Origin: Jannaschia pagri
GTDB taxonomy: Bacteria > Pseudomonadota > Alphaproteobacteria > Rhodobacterales > Rhodobacteraceae
Assembly (NCBI RefSeq): GCF_019655435.1
Contig: NZ_BPFH01000005.1
Location: 1 to 64,000, forward strand
Direction: 5' to 3'
Length of the DNA stretch: 64,000 nt
Made by a program: the position numbers and the translations under genes. Below are positions 54,609 through 63,247 of the stretch, in pieces. Every line of letters begins with the position of its first letter. The first letter of the stretch is position 1. The notes under the pieces were generated by a model. It was given only the letters and a program-made list of their open reading frames with translations, was not told where the DNA came from and did not search any database.

Positions 54609-55346
54609 TCAACCCCGCTCTTTCCAGCGCACCATTTGTCGAAGGATCCCGTGGAAGATCTGGGCGTCTGCGCGTGTCAGGGGCATGCGGGACCACATGT
54701 TGCGCAGGGACCGCTTCATGGACGCCGCTTTGCCTTCGGGAAAGAAAAACCCAGCCTGCTCCAAGCGGTCCTCGTAGTGGGTCACCAAAGCCTCCAATTC
54801 GGCTTGATTGACCCAGTCCGTTCCCGCCATCTCCATCTCGGATCCAGCAGCGCCGGTCGCGAGCCTGCGCCACTCGTAGCCCATGAGCAGGACACATTGG
54901 GCTAGGTTCAGCGATGCAAAATCCGGATTGGTCGGCACGCTCACAATGGCATTTGCCCGAGCGATGTCATCGTTTTCGAGGCCCGCCCTCTCTGGGCCAA
55001 AGAGCACAGCAACCTTTTGGCCGTCGCGCCCCCGGGCCAGGGCCTCGGCCATGGCGGCTTCGGGCGTATAGACGGGCTTGGTCAGATCCCGATCTCTGGC
55101 GGTCGTCGCGAAGACATAGGTGCAATCGGCCACCGCCTCTTGGGTGGACTCGGTCAACATGGCCGTGTCAAGCAACCGCCCGGCCCCGCTTGCCAAAGCG
55201 ACCGCACGTTCATTCGGCCAGCCATCGCGGGGGGCCACCACGCGCATGTGTTCGAGGCCAAAGTTCAACATGGAGCGGGCGGCGGCCCCGATGTTTTCAC
55301 CCATCTGCGGGCGGACGAGGACGAATGCGGGGCGAGGATCGGACAT
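54609..55346 (-). CDS. trmJ: tRNA (cytidine/uridine-32-2'-O)-methyltransferase TrmJ family
   Basis: 245 residues from ATG 55346 (MSDPRPAFVLVRPQ); the open frame runs about 100 codons further upstream but into unrelated sequence. SPOUT/TrmH fold: PQMGENIGAAARSMLNFGL (motif 1), VAVLFGPERAGLENDDIARA (motif 2) and SLNLAQCVLLMGYEWRR (motif 3, knot and SAM site). It 2'-O-methylates position 32 in the tRNA anticodon loop. It is divergent from the ThiE-like gene. Confidence 0.9.
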   Translation of the reverse strand: MSDPRPAFVLVRPQMGENIGAAARSMLNFGLEHMRVVAPRDGWPNERAVALASGAGRLLDTAMLTESTQEAVADCTYVFATTARDRDLTKPVYTPEAAMAEALARGRDGQKVAVLFGPERAGLENDDIARANAIVSVPTNPDFASLNLAQCVLLMGYEWRRLATGAAGSEMEMAGTDWVNQAELEALVTHYEDRLEQAGFFFPEGKAASMKRSLRNMWSRMPLTRADAQIFHGILRQMVRWKERG

Positions 55347-55458
55347 GGGGCGCAGGTAGCGTGCCATGCGCGCCGCTGCAATCGGTTCTGCCGCGCCTTT
55401 GCCTTGCGGAGGTGACGCGGCACGGCTACTCGACAGGCCAAGGCAAGGAACCGACGAC

Positions 55459-56070
55459 ATGACCGACGCACCGCAACTGTACCTTGTGACGCCACCGGAG
55501 GTTGACGCCACCTTCCCCGACCGCTTGGCCCGCGTGCTGGACGCTTTTCCCATCGCCTGCCTGCGCTTGGACCTGGCCACCCGGGACGAGGACAGGCTGA
55601 CACGGGCCGCCGACCTCTGCCGAGAAGTCGCACATGCGCGGGACGTTCCGGTCGTGATCACGGATCATGCGACCCTGGTTGAGAAAGTTGGGCTGGACGG
55701 TGTCCACCTCACCGACCCGCGTCCGTTGCGTAAGTTGCGCGCGGACTGGGGGCCGGACCCGATCATCGGCGCGTTTTGTGGCACATCCCGCCATGATGGC
55801 ATGACAGCAGGTGAGGCGGGGGCGGACTACGTGGCCTTTGGACCCGTTGGCGCAACCGCTCTGGGAACAGGCGAACGTGCAGAGCTTGATCTGTTCAAAT
55901 GGTGGTCCGAAATGATCGAGGTGCCCGTCGTGGCCGAAGGGGCGCTCGATGTCTCTACTTTGGGTGACCTGAAGGAAGCGACGGATTTTGTGGCCCTGGG
56001 CGAAGAGATCTGGGCCGACGCCGACCCGGTTGCCGCCCTCGCCGCCCGCGTTGCGGCCCTGGGCGGGTAG
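55459..56070 (+). CDS. ThiE-like (thiamine phosphate synthase family) protein
   Basis: 203 residues from ATG 55459 with AAGGAA upstream. A TIM-barrel with the ThiE landmarks in order: LYLVTPPEVD at the N-terminus, VVITDHATLVEKVGLDGVHL, FCGTSRHDGMTAGEAGADYVAFGPV and PVVAEGALDVSTL. The pyrophosphate-binding GVHLGQED of true ThiE reads GVHLTDPR here. Activity as thiamine-phosphate synthase is therefore uncertain and it may be a paralogue. No other thi gene is nearby. Confidence 0.72.
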   Translation: MTDAPQLYLVTPPEVDATFPDRLARVLDAFPIACLRLDLATRDEDRLTRAADLCREVAHARDVPVVITDHATLVEKVGLDGVHLTDPRPLRKLRADWGPDPIIGAFCGTSRHDGMTAGEAGADYVAFGPVGATALGTGERAELDLFKWWSEMIEVPVVAEGALDVSTLGDLKEATDFVALGEEIWADADPVAALAARVAALGG

Positions 56071-56083
56071 TCGTCACCGGCTG

Positions 56084-56923
56084 CTAGGCTTGGTCGACCA
56101 TTTTGACACCGGACCCTTGCAACCCCTGCCGAACGGCACCTTCGGCGGCCAAGGCCAGGTCTTTACGGTTGGCGTAGTCCGACACCAGCAGCGGCGCGTG
56201 GTATATCACATCAATTCGTCCATGGCGGGGCGCGGCCAGCATCCGCAACATATGCTCCCCGGCGGATTGGTCGCCCCACCACCCATAGAACGTGGCAGGC
56301 CCCCCGTCCGGAGCATGATAGGCAAGCGTGACGGGTTGGACGCGAAGGTCATCTGGCACGCCGGGCGTATAGAAGGCTGCGAACAGCGTCGTCTTGAAGC
56401 GGAGGACCCGCAGCCCATCCGTGCTGGTGCCTTCCGGAAAGAACAGCAGCTTATGGCCAAGCCGCAGACGGTCTTCGATGACCTGGGCATGTTCCCGGGC
56501 CTCGCGCCGGTCGCGTCGGATGAACACGGTTCCCGTGGCCCGCGCCAACCACCCGATGCCCGGCCAGCTGGCGACTTCGGACTTTGACACGAAGTAGACC
56601 CGCTTCGCCGCGTTCAGCGCGAAAATGTCCAACCACGACGCATGGTTGGCAACGACGGCCGCTGCCCCCTCGGTTGGCGTCCCCCGCTGGAGCCGCCGGA
56701 TCCCCATGAGGCGCAGGGCGTTGCGGCAGACAAATTGGGTGATGTGGGGCGTCCAAGGGCGCTGTTGACCGTGCAACGGTCGCTCCAACAGGCGAACGGC
56801 CAGCAGGATTGCAAGGCCGCCGAAAACCAACGTCACCACAGGCCCTCCGCGCCGCACCACCCGCAGCCAATCGCGCAGGCCCAGGGTCGCGGGATCTGGC
56901 GGAGGCGCGTCGTTCCAGGTCAT
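56084..56923 (-). CDS. olsA: Lyso-ornithine lipid O-acyltransferase (PlsC family)
   Basis: 279 residues. The acyltransferase block has the catalytic NHASWLDIFAL (HxxxxD), TGTVFIRRDRR, the FFPEGTSTDGLRVL glycerol-binding-type motif, and VQPVTLAYHA. One N-terminal membrane helix (VVTLVFGGLAILLAVRLL) anchors it. In general PlsC acylates lysophosphatidate. Its position 6 bp after an OlsB-type gene points to the second step of ornithine-lipid synthesis, acylating lyso-ornithine lipid. Confidence 0.82.
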   Translation of the reverse strand: MTWNDAPPPDPATLGLRDWLRVVRRGGPVVTLVFGGLAILLAVRLLERPLHGQQRPWTPHITQFVCRNALRLMGIRRLQRGTPTEGAAAVVANHASWLDIFALNAAKRVYFVSKSEVASWPGIGWLARATGTVFIRRDRREAREHAQVIEDRLRLGHKLLFFPEGTSTDGLRVLRFKTTLFAAFYTPGVPDDLRVQPVTLAYHAPDGGPATFYGWWGDQSAGEHMLRMLAAPRHGRIDVIYHAPLLVSDYANRKDLALAAEGAVRQGLQGSGVKMVDQA

Positions 56924-56929
56924 CGCGTC

Positions 56930-57676
56930 TTACCCTTCGGCGCGCGTGGTCTGCGCCACACAGGCCCCAGCCCGTGCCAACTGCGCTGCGCGGGGCAGTC
57001 GAAGGCGCGCCATGTCCAGCACGATGCAGACGTCCACCGTATCAAAGGCATGATCGACCCAAGCCCCTTCACCCACCCAGGCCCCGGCCCGCAGATAGCT
57101 TTTGATGAGGGATGGGACATCGCGCATGTGCAATCGGTCCACCGGTCCATCGAGCGACACGGCATCGGGGCCGCGGGCCACGGGACGCAGGTCCTCCGGC
57201 GCGAGCGCGGTGGCCCGGAGGGCGCGCAAGGCTGGCAGGTGGCGGGATGGATCGGCGCCATCGAAGGATGCCGTCCCAATGAGGTAGCCCAGGTCCTGAC
57301 CCGCAAGGTGGTCGAGGATTCCGGTAAACAGGGTCACGGCGGCAAGCCCCCCCCGATAAGCGGGATGAAGACAGGTCCGGCCGAGCTCCACGATTGGTCG
57401 TCCCGTGGCTTGCAGGGCCGAAACATCGAATTCCTGTGCCGTGTACTGGCAGCCACGGCCAAGCCGAGCGGTGGCGATCACACCCAGCTTGGGGGCTTGC
57501 TTGTCTCTCAGGATCACATGATCGGCGTCAGTGTCAAAGGCGTCCGCCTCGGTCAGAGGCCGAGCATTGGGCCTACTTTGACCCCGTTCCTCGACGAAAA
57601 CCGCATGACGCAACCCCTGCGCGGCGCGGACAGCATCGGGGTCCTGCGTGATGGTGAGATCGAAGCGCGACGTCAT
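56930..57676 (-). CDS. olsB: Ornithine N-acyltransferase (lyso-ornithine lipid synthase)
   Basis: 248 residues. GNAT-like acyltransferase of the OlsB/hemolysin-like family: LRHAVFVEERGQ, FDTDADHVILRD, VELGRTCLHPAYRGGLAAVTL and GYLIGTASFDGADP. It attaches a 3-hydroxy-acyl chain from acyl-ACP to ornithine, the first step of ornithine-lipid synthesis, phosphorus-free membrane lipids common in marine alphaproteobacteria. It is followed closely by olsA. No PhoB box was recognised upstream. Confidence 0.87.
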   Translation of the reverse strand: MTSRFDLTITQDPDAVRAAQGLRHAVFVEERGQSRPNARPLTEADAFDTDADHVILRDKQAPKLGVIATARLGRGCQYTAQEFDVSALQATGRPIVELGRTCLHPAYRGGLAAVTLFTGILDHLAGQDLGYLIGTASFDGADPSRHLPALRALRATALAPEDLRPVARGPDAVSLDGPVDRLHMRDVPSLIKSYLRAGAWVGEGAWVDHAFDTVDVCIVLDMARLRLPRAAQLARAGACVAQTTRAEG

Positions 57677-57786
57677 ACCAGAGGCTGCTAATGCCAGCGG
57701 GTACTACGTGCAAGGAGCGACGGTTTCGCCGAGGCTACCTGCGGCGTCTCAACCTTTCGTTAACGCTCTCGTTGCAATGCTTGGCG

Positions 57787-57969
57787 TCAGTCGAATACTG
57801 GCATCAGGGGAACGCGCGTGCTGTCGATCACTTGCTTGCCGCTGTTTTCAAAGTTCACTGTGACCTTGGCGCCGACGTTGGACTGGACTTGGCCCAGTCC
57901 CCAATCGGGCGCCTCTGGATGTCTGACCAACATCCCAGGCTCAAGCATTGCGTTTTGGTCATTTGACAA
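57787..57969 (-). CDS. DUF3553-family small protein
   Basis: 60 residues. The TTG at 57969 is chosen as start because it has GGAG seven bases upstream and gives the N-terminus expected of the family (MSNDQNAMLEPGMLVRHP); an ATG seven codons later is the alternative. PDWGLGQVQSNVGAKVTVNFENSGKQVI is the DUF3553 core, an SH3-like CarD/UvrD-tail-type fold. The function is unknown. It is divergent from chpT, with 12 bp between start codons. Confidence 0.8.
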   Translation of the reverse strand: MSNDQNAMLEPGMLVRHPEAPDWGLGQVQSNVGAKVTVNFENSGKQVIDSTRVPLMPVFD

Positions 57970-57981
57970 GGAAGGTCTCCG

Positions 57982-58614
57982 ATGACGAGTGGCTCACAGG
58001 ATAGCACGACGATGGCAGACACCAAGACCGATCCCGATCTTGTCGCGTTGCTCGGCTCCCGTCTCTGCCATGATCTGGTCAGCCCCATAGGCGCCATCGC
58101 CAATGGGCTGGAACTGCTCGAACTGACAGACGGGGCCTCGGAAGAGATCGCTTTGATCCGTGGGTCGGTCCAGGCGGCCTTGGCGCGTATCGCGTTCTTT
58201 CGTCTCGCCTTCGGGAAGGCCAGCGATGATGCCGTCGTTTCCGCCCGAGAGGTCCGGGATACGGTCGATGCCATGTATCGCGAGACCCGGACCACTGTGA
58301 AATGGCTCGATCAAGACGACCGTCCCCGGTCTGAGTTGCGCTTGGCCTGTCTTGCGTTGAACTGCATCGAGGTTGCGACGCCTTGGGGCGCCGTCGTCGA
58401 GGTGTCGCGCAATCCGAACGCCTGGCTGTTCCATGTTGATGCGAAACGCCTCAAGATCGACGCGCCGCTCTGGCAAGGCTTGGGTCGAGGGGATTTGCCG
58501 TCCGACCTCCAGGGCTCAGAGGTACAATTCGGCATTCTCGCGCGAGATTGCCGACGGCTGCGCCGCCCCATCTCGGTCAGTGCCGATGACACGCATCTGA
58601 GCCTTTTGGTATAA
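57982..58614 (+). CDS. chpT: Histidine phosphotransferase ChpT
   Basis: 210 residues from ATG 57982, with AAGGAAGG six bases upstream; an ATG ten codons in is possible. ChpT relays phosphate from CckA to CtrA and CpdR in the alphaproteobacterial cell-cycle and motility pathway. The phosphorylated histidine is in LGSRLCHDLVSPIGAIANGL. The C-terminal half is a degenerate HATPase-like fold without the ATP motifs, as expected for the family. No cckA or ctrA is in the window. Confidence 0.9.
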   Translation: MTSGSQDSTTMADTKTDPDLVALLGSRLCHDLVSPIGAIANGLELLELTDGASEEIALIRGSVQAALARIAFFRLAFGKASDDAVVSAREVRDTVDAMYRETRTTVKWLDQDDRPRSELRLACLALNCIEVATPWGAVVEVSRNPNAWLFHVDAKRLKIDAPLWQGLGRGDLPSDLQGSEVQFGILARDCRRLRRPISVSADDTHLSLLV

Positions 58615-58671
58615 GGGGCGGCCCCGCCCCCAAACCCAACCGGTCATACTGGCCCGTCAGGGGCCGCTCCC

Positions 58672-59190
58672 TCAGACCGGCTTCAGCCCCGCGCGAAACC
58701 GCGCCGCTGTCGCGCGGTAGTGCGCTGCCGAAGCCAACAGCTTTTGCTGCGCCGGGCCGTCCAACTCCCGCACGACCTTGCCCGGTGCGCCCATCACCAA
58801 GCTGCCTGGCGGGATGACCTTGCCTTCGGTGACCAAGGCCCCTGCCCCGATGAGCGACCCTGCACCGATGACGGCACCGTTTAGCACGGTTGCGCCCATC
58901 CCCACCAAGGCCCCATCTTCGATCGTGCATCCGTGAAGCATGGCCTTGTGACCGATGGTGCAATCGGCGCCAATGGTCAGCGGATAGCCCGCATCCGTGT
59001 GCAACACGCAGTTCTCCTGCACGTTGGATCCGCGTCCCACCACGATGGGCTCTCCGTCTCCGCGCAAGGTGCAGCCGAACCAAATGCTGGAGGCCGCAGC
59101 CAGGGTCACGCGCCCAATCACGTTGGCATCGGGCGCCACCCAAGCATCCTCCGCGACCTCGGGGGTGACGTCGTCCAGTGCGTAAATCAT
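58672..59190 (-). CDS. Gamma-class carbonic anhydrase-family protein
   Basis: 172 residues from ATG 59190, which overlaps the gmk stop by 4 nt. Left-handed beta-helix hexapeptide repeats run through the protein. [37 protein letters not shown] and [18 protein letters not shown] carry the three zinc-site histidines typical of the CamH/YrdA group. Many such proteins lack measurable carbonic anhydrase activity, so the reaction is provisional. Confidence 0.88.
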   Translation of the reverse strand: MIYALDDVTPEVAEDAWVAPDANVIGRVTLAAASSIWFGCTLRGDGEPIVVGRGSNVQENCVLHTDAGYPLTIGADCTIGHKAMLHGCTIEDGALVGMGATVLNGAVIGAGSLIGAGALVTEGKVIPPGSLVMGAPGKVVRELDGPAQQKLLASAAHYRATAARFRAGLKPV

Positions 59191-59846
59191 TGCTCTCTCT
59201 CCCGAAATTCGTCGGATAGGCCCCGCGTGAACTGCGACAACCAAGGTTGGCGATCCCGGCGCAGGCGTTCTGCGGTCAAAATCGTCCGCAGGCGATCTTC
59301 GGTCTGGTCCAAATCGTCGTTGACCAGGACGTAGTCATATTCCGCCCAGTGGCTGATCTCGGACTCGGATTTCTGCATCCGGCCGGCAATGACCTGGGCG
59401 TCGTCTTGACCCCGGTCCCGCAACCGGCGCGCCAGTTCCGCGATGGACGGCGGCAGAATGAAGATCGAGACCACATCGCGCCCCAAAGCGGAGTTGCGCA
59501 CCTGCTGTCCGCCTTGCCAGTCAATATCGAACAGGACATCTCGGCCCGCTTCCAGGGCCGCCTCGACCGGTGCGCGGGGGCTGCCGTATCGATTGCCGAA
59601 CACGTCCGCATGTTCCAGCATTTCACCATCGGCAACCATCTGGTCGAAAGCCGCCCGCGATCGGAAAAAGTAATGGACGCCGTCCACCTCACCGTCCCTG
59701 GGCGCGCGCGTTGTGGCAGAGACCGAAAAGCTCAGCGTCGGGTCCCAGTCCATCAGGCGACGCGCCAGGGTGGATTTGCCCGCCCCCGAGGGGCTCGACA
59801 GGATCACGGCCAAACCGCGACGGGGGGATTGGGACGGGGCGGTCAT
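59187..59846 (-). CDS. gmk: Guanylate kinase
   Basis: 219 residues. Phosphorylates GMP to GDP. The P-loop is [16 protein letters not shown], the GMP-binding [17 protein letters not shown] and [12 protein letters not shown] follow, then [12 protein letters not shown] and the lid-region [15 protein letters not shown]. All expected blocks are present. It lies between yicC (4 bp upstream) and the carbonic-anhydrase-like gene (overlapping), forming a three-gene operon. Confidence 0.96.
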   Translation of the reverse strand: MTAPSQSPRRGLAVILSSPSGAGKSTLARRLMDWDPTLSFSVSATTRAPRDGEVDGVHYFFRSRAAFDQMVADGEMLEHADVFGNRYGSPRAPVEAALEAGRDVLFDIDWQGGQQVRNSALGRDVVSIFILPPSIAELARRLRDRGQDDAQVIAGRMQKSESEISHWAEYDYVLVNDDLDQTEDRLRTILTAERLRRDRQPWLSQFTRGLSDEFREREQ

Positions 59847-59850
59847 GGGG

Positions 59851-60711
59851 TCACTCCACGTTTTGCACCTGCTCGCGCAGGCGGTCGATGACGGTCTTGA
59901 GGTCCATACCGATGGCCGTCAATGCCGACATCTGCGCCTTGGAACATAAGGTGTTGGCTTCGCGATTAAATTCCTGGGTCAGGAAGTCCAGGCGGCGGCC
60001 CACCGGACCCTCTGCCGTCAACAGATCCCGAGCCGCCGACACATGGACGCCAAGGCGGTCCAACTCCTCCGTCACATCGCCCTTGACGGCCAGCATCGCG
60101 ATTTCCTGGGCGAGGCGTGCCTGATCCACATCGGCGGCCGCGATGCGATCAAGGGCCGCCGTTAAAGCCGCGGACAAATGGGCGGATCGTTCCGGCGCAA
60201 GGTCCGTTGCCGCTCGGGTCAGGCGCTCGATCTCATCAACGTGCTCCCCAAGAACCCGGGCCAGAGCACCGCCTTCCCGCGCCCGGTCGGCATCAAACGC
60301 GGTGAGCAACTCAGACAAGTCGCTGCGACAGGTCTCTGGGGTGAGGTCTGGCGCCGTCTCGCCCACCTCCCAAAGACCGCGCAATGCCAAGATGTCGGTC
60401 GCTGACACAGGCCCAAGCGCGAGGCCTCTCGCCTCAGCCGTTGCCTGAACCTCGGCCACGGCGTCGAGGGCCGCAGGCAGGGACCCCGCGTTCAATTGTG
60501 GCACCCCTCCGCCCGCGGAATTGATCCGCAAGGTAAGCGTCACATTTCCGCGCGCCACTTGGCTGGTCAGCATCTCCCGCGCCAGTGGCTCCAACCCCGG
60601 GACGGCTTCTGGCAGTTTGAGCCGCACGTCCAAACCGCGCGCATTCACCGAGCGAAGCTCCCACCGCCGACCGGGCCGATCGAGCGCCGCATATCCCGTC
60701 ATAGACTTCAT
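59851..60711 (-). CDS. yicC: YicC-family endoribonuclease
   Basis: 286 residues. The N-terminus [11 protein letters not shown] and [19 protein letters not shown] form the YicC_N domain. The C-terminal DUF1732 part is [45 protein letters not shown] (read here in two pieces, [11 protein letters not shown] and [20 protein letters not shown]). The E. coli homologue is an RNase affecting small-RNA turnover. It is first in the operon with gmk, an arrangement common in bacteria. Confidence 0.93.
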   Translation of the reverse strand: MKSMTGYAALDRPGRRWELRSVNARGLDVRLKLPEAVPGLEPLAREMLTSQVARGNVTLTLRINSAGGGVPQLNAGSLPAALDAVAEVQATAEARGLALGPVSATDILALRGLWEVGETAPDLTPETCRSDLSELLTAFDADRAREGGALARVLGEHVDEIERLTRAATDLAPERSAHLSAALTAALDRIAAADVDQARLAQEIAMLAVKGDVTEELDRLGVHVSAARDLLTAEGPVGRRLDFLTQEFNREANTLCSKAQMSALTAIGMDLKTVIDRLREQVQNVE

Positions 60712-60960
60712 GGCAGTGACCTAGAGCCCTTTGCGGCGAGTCGAAACCGGTCTTTCCGAAAACTGCGATGACAGGATGCAAGTCCCATCTGGGCCACACC
60801 CCGGCCTGTCCCGCGCTCGGCTGCTCACGGACGTTAACCAGACATGAAGGAAATGCGGGCATTTTAAGGCAACTCGCCTTATTTCTGCCATCGGGTGGCG
60901 GGTTTCGCCGCATTTTGGTCCGCATCGGGCCCAAATCGGCGCCCAACAAAGGATAGACCA

Positions 60961-61650
60961 ATGACCGGTCGTGACAGTTTCGATGGTGGGTTTGCCGACA
61001 CCGGCGCCGATGTCCACGATATCATGGGGCAGCGTATGATGCGCAAATCGCCCCTTCTGGAGGAGGCCTGGCGCTATTGGTCCTCGCTGCGGTCGGGCAG
61101 AAACCTGCCAAAGCGCGAGGCGTTGGACCCCCGTGCCATGTCTCTGACACTGGGCCATTCCATGATCCTGGACCGCGTGCGTCCCGGCACGGTTCGCGTC
61201 CGCCTCGGTGGGCGTGTCATGAACAGCTTGATGGGCATGGAGGTTCGGGGCCTCCCCGTCCGCGCCTTTTTCGACGTGGCGCAACGGGCGCGTGCCATTG
61301 ATCTGGTCGAGCATGTCTTCGAAGGACCCTCGACCCTGGAACTGGATCTGATCAGCCAGACCGACAGCGGCCTGACCCATGCGCGCATGCTCATCCTGCC
61401 ACTCCAGGATGCCTCCGGCGCGGTGAGCAAGGCCCTCAGCGTGATCGCCTTGGACACCTTCGACCCAGAACCGCCCCACCGCTTTTCGATCCTGCGGGAG
61501 CGGATCAACCCGCTGACCCGTCAAACGGATACGGCCTTTGCACGATTGGCGCGGCGTGCACCTGTGCAACCACCGATGGAAATGGCCGACCCGGCTGCGC
61601 CCTATGCCGCTGGCCCCAAAGCCCGTCCCTATCTGCGCGTCGTAAAATAA
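60961..61650 (+). CDS. PAS-domain protein (PAS_5/DUF1457-like)
   Basis: 229 residues. Start at ATG 60961; the frame is open earlier but without character. The central SPLLEEAWRYWSSLRSGRNLPKREALDPR with HSMILDRVRPGTVRVRLGG and LILPLQDASGAVSKALSVIAL follow the PAS_5 family, a single sensory-like domain with no output domain. Members are common in Rhodobacterales and Rhizobiales and the function is unknown. It is divergent from yicC and convergent with the DAHP synthase gene. Confidence 0.75.
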   Translation: MTGRDSFDGGFADTGADVHDIMGQRMMRKSPLLEEAWRYWSSLRSGRNLPKREALDPRAMSLTLGHSMILDRVRPGTVRVRLGGRVMNSLMGMEVRGLPVRAFFDVAQRARAIDLVEHVFEGPSTLELDLISQTDSGLTHARMLILPLQDASGAVSKALSVIALDTFDPEPPHRFSILRERINPLTRQTDTAFARLARRAPVQPPMEMADPAAPYAAGPKARPYLRVVK

Positions 61651-61671
61651 TCGCCTATCGAGCAGAGGCGA

Positions 61672-61704
61672 AAAGGGCCGGACGAGCTGATCGTCCGGCC
61701 CTTT
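61672..61704. terminator. Bidirectional terminator between the PAS gene and DAHP synthase
   Basis: AAAGGGCCGGACGA-GCTGA-TCGTCCGGCCCTTT, a perfect 14 bp stem with a 5 nt loop, 22 nt past the PAS stop and 22 nt past the DAHP synthase stop on the other strand. The A/T ends give each direction a short U-tract (CTTTCC on plus, CTTTTCG on minus). Confidence 0.85.
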
Positions 61705-61725
61705 CCAAATAAGCTACGCCGCCGC

Positions 61726-63090
61726 TCAGGAGGCCGCGCGCGCCCGGTCTTGACGTAGACCCGACAGTTCCTCGGCAACCAAGAACGCCAGTTCCAAGGA
61801 CTGCGAGGCATTCAGCCGAGGATCGCACGCCGTGTGATAGCGCAGCGACAAATCTTCGGACGTCACATCTCGCACGCCGCCGGTGCATTCGGTCACATCT
61901 TGGCCCGTCATCTCAAAATGAACACCAGCCGGGATCGTGCCGTGATCGCGGTGGACGGCAAAGAACTCCCGCACTTCGGACAAGACCTTTTCAAAGGGCC
62001 GCGTCTTATAGCCGGAGTTCGCCTTGATCGTGTTCCCGTGCATGGCGTCACAGGTCCAAACGACGTTGGCATCCATCTCCTGAACGGTGCTGATGAGGCG
62101 CGGCAAATGCTTCGCCACTTCGCCCGCGCCGAACCGGGCGATCAAGGTCAGACGACCCATCTCGTTCTCGGGGTTGAGCTTTTCGATCAGGATCTTCAGG
62201 TCTTCGGCGGTGGTGGACGGCCCGCACTTCAACCCAATTGGGTTCAGCACGCCCTGGCAGAATTCCACGTGGGCGCCATCGGGCTGCCGCGTGCGGTCCC
62301 CGATCCAGATCATGTGACCCGATCCCGCAAGCCATTGCCCACTGAGCGAATCCTGGCGGCAGAGCGCCTCTTCATACTCCAGCAGCAGCGCCTCGTGGGA
62401 GGTGTAGAAGTCCACGGTGGACAATTCGGCGTTCGTATCAGCGGTCAAACCTGCCGCCGTCATAAAGTCGAGCGTGTCTTGGATCCGGTTCGCCATATCC
62501 CGGTACTGCTCAATGCGCTGGCCCTGCGCGAAGCCCAGAGTCCAGGCATGGACCTGGTGGACGTCGGCGAAACCACCTTTGGAAAAGGCGCGCAACAGGT
62601 TCAGCGTCGCCGCCGCCTGGGTGTAGGCGCGCAACATCTTATCGGGGTTCGGGATGCGCGCCTCGGCGGTAAAGGGCAACTCATTGATGATATCGCCGCG
62701 GTAGCTGGGCAGCTCCACGCCGTCCTTCATTTCTGTGGCCGCACTGCGCGGCTTGGCGAATTGCCCTGCCATGCGACCCACCTTCACCACAGGCACCTTG
62801 GCGCCATAGGTCAGGACCATCGCCATTTGCAGCATGACCTTGAAGGTGTCGCGAATGGTATCGGCGCTGAACTCCGCAAAGCTTTCGGCGCAATCGCCCC
62901 CTTGCAGCAAGAAGGCTTCACCGCGTCCGGCGGCCGCAAGCTCCTCTTTTAGCGTCCGGGCCTCGCCCGCGAAGACCAAGGGGGGATAGGTGGCCAGGCG
63001 CGCCTCGACCGCGGCCAAGGCGGCCGTGTCGGTATACTCGGGCATTTGAACCCGTGGCTTCGCTCTCCAATCGGCTTTCGACCATGCCAT
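61726..63090 (-). CDS. Class II 3-deoxy-7-phosphoheptulonate (DAHP) synthase
   Basis: 454 residues from ATG 63090, with GGAGGG upstream. First step of the shikimate pathway, joining PEP and erythrose-4-phosphate. The class II (plant/mycobacterial) type is shown by [36 protein letters not shown]-like [29 protein letters not shown] and [20 protein letters not shown], which bind PEP and metal through Cys, His, Glu and Asp. No regulatory domain is added. It is divergent from the GlxA-type gene. Confidence 0.94.
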   Translation of the reverse strand: MAWSKADWRAKPRVQMPEYTDTAALAAVEARLATYPPLVFAGEARTLKEELAAAGRGEAFLLQGGDCAESFAEFSADTIRDTFKVMLQMAMVLTYGAKVPVVKVGRMAGQFAKPRSAATEMKDGVELPSYRGDIINELPFTAEARIPNPDKMLRAYTQAAATLNLLRAFSKGGFADVHQVHAWTLGFAQGQRIEQYRDMANRIQDTLDFMTAAGLTADTNAELSTVDFYTSHEALLLEYEEALCRQDSLSGQWLAGSGHMIWIGDRTRQPDGAHVEFCQGVLNPIGLKCGPSTTAEDLKILIEKLNPENEMGRLTLIARFGAGEVAKHLPRLISTVQEMDANVVWTCDAMHGNTIKANSGYKTRPFEKVLSEVREFFAVHRDHGTIPAGVHFEMTGQDVTECTGGVRDVTSEDLSLRYHTACDPRLNASQSLELAFLVAEELSGLRQDRARAAS

Positions 63091-63247
63091 ATCATTCCCT
63101 CCGGTCGGTCGGTACGGATGCCTGCGATAGCGCAATCAACCGGTCAGGACCAGACGATCCGAGAAGGATTCGCTTGATCCTGGTCACGAAGGCGGTTTTT
63201 GCTGTCACCCGCGCCGCCGGGCGCGGGCCGCGCGCAGGGGATTCGCC

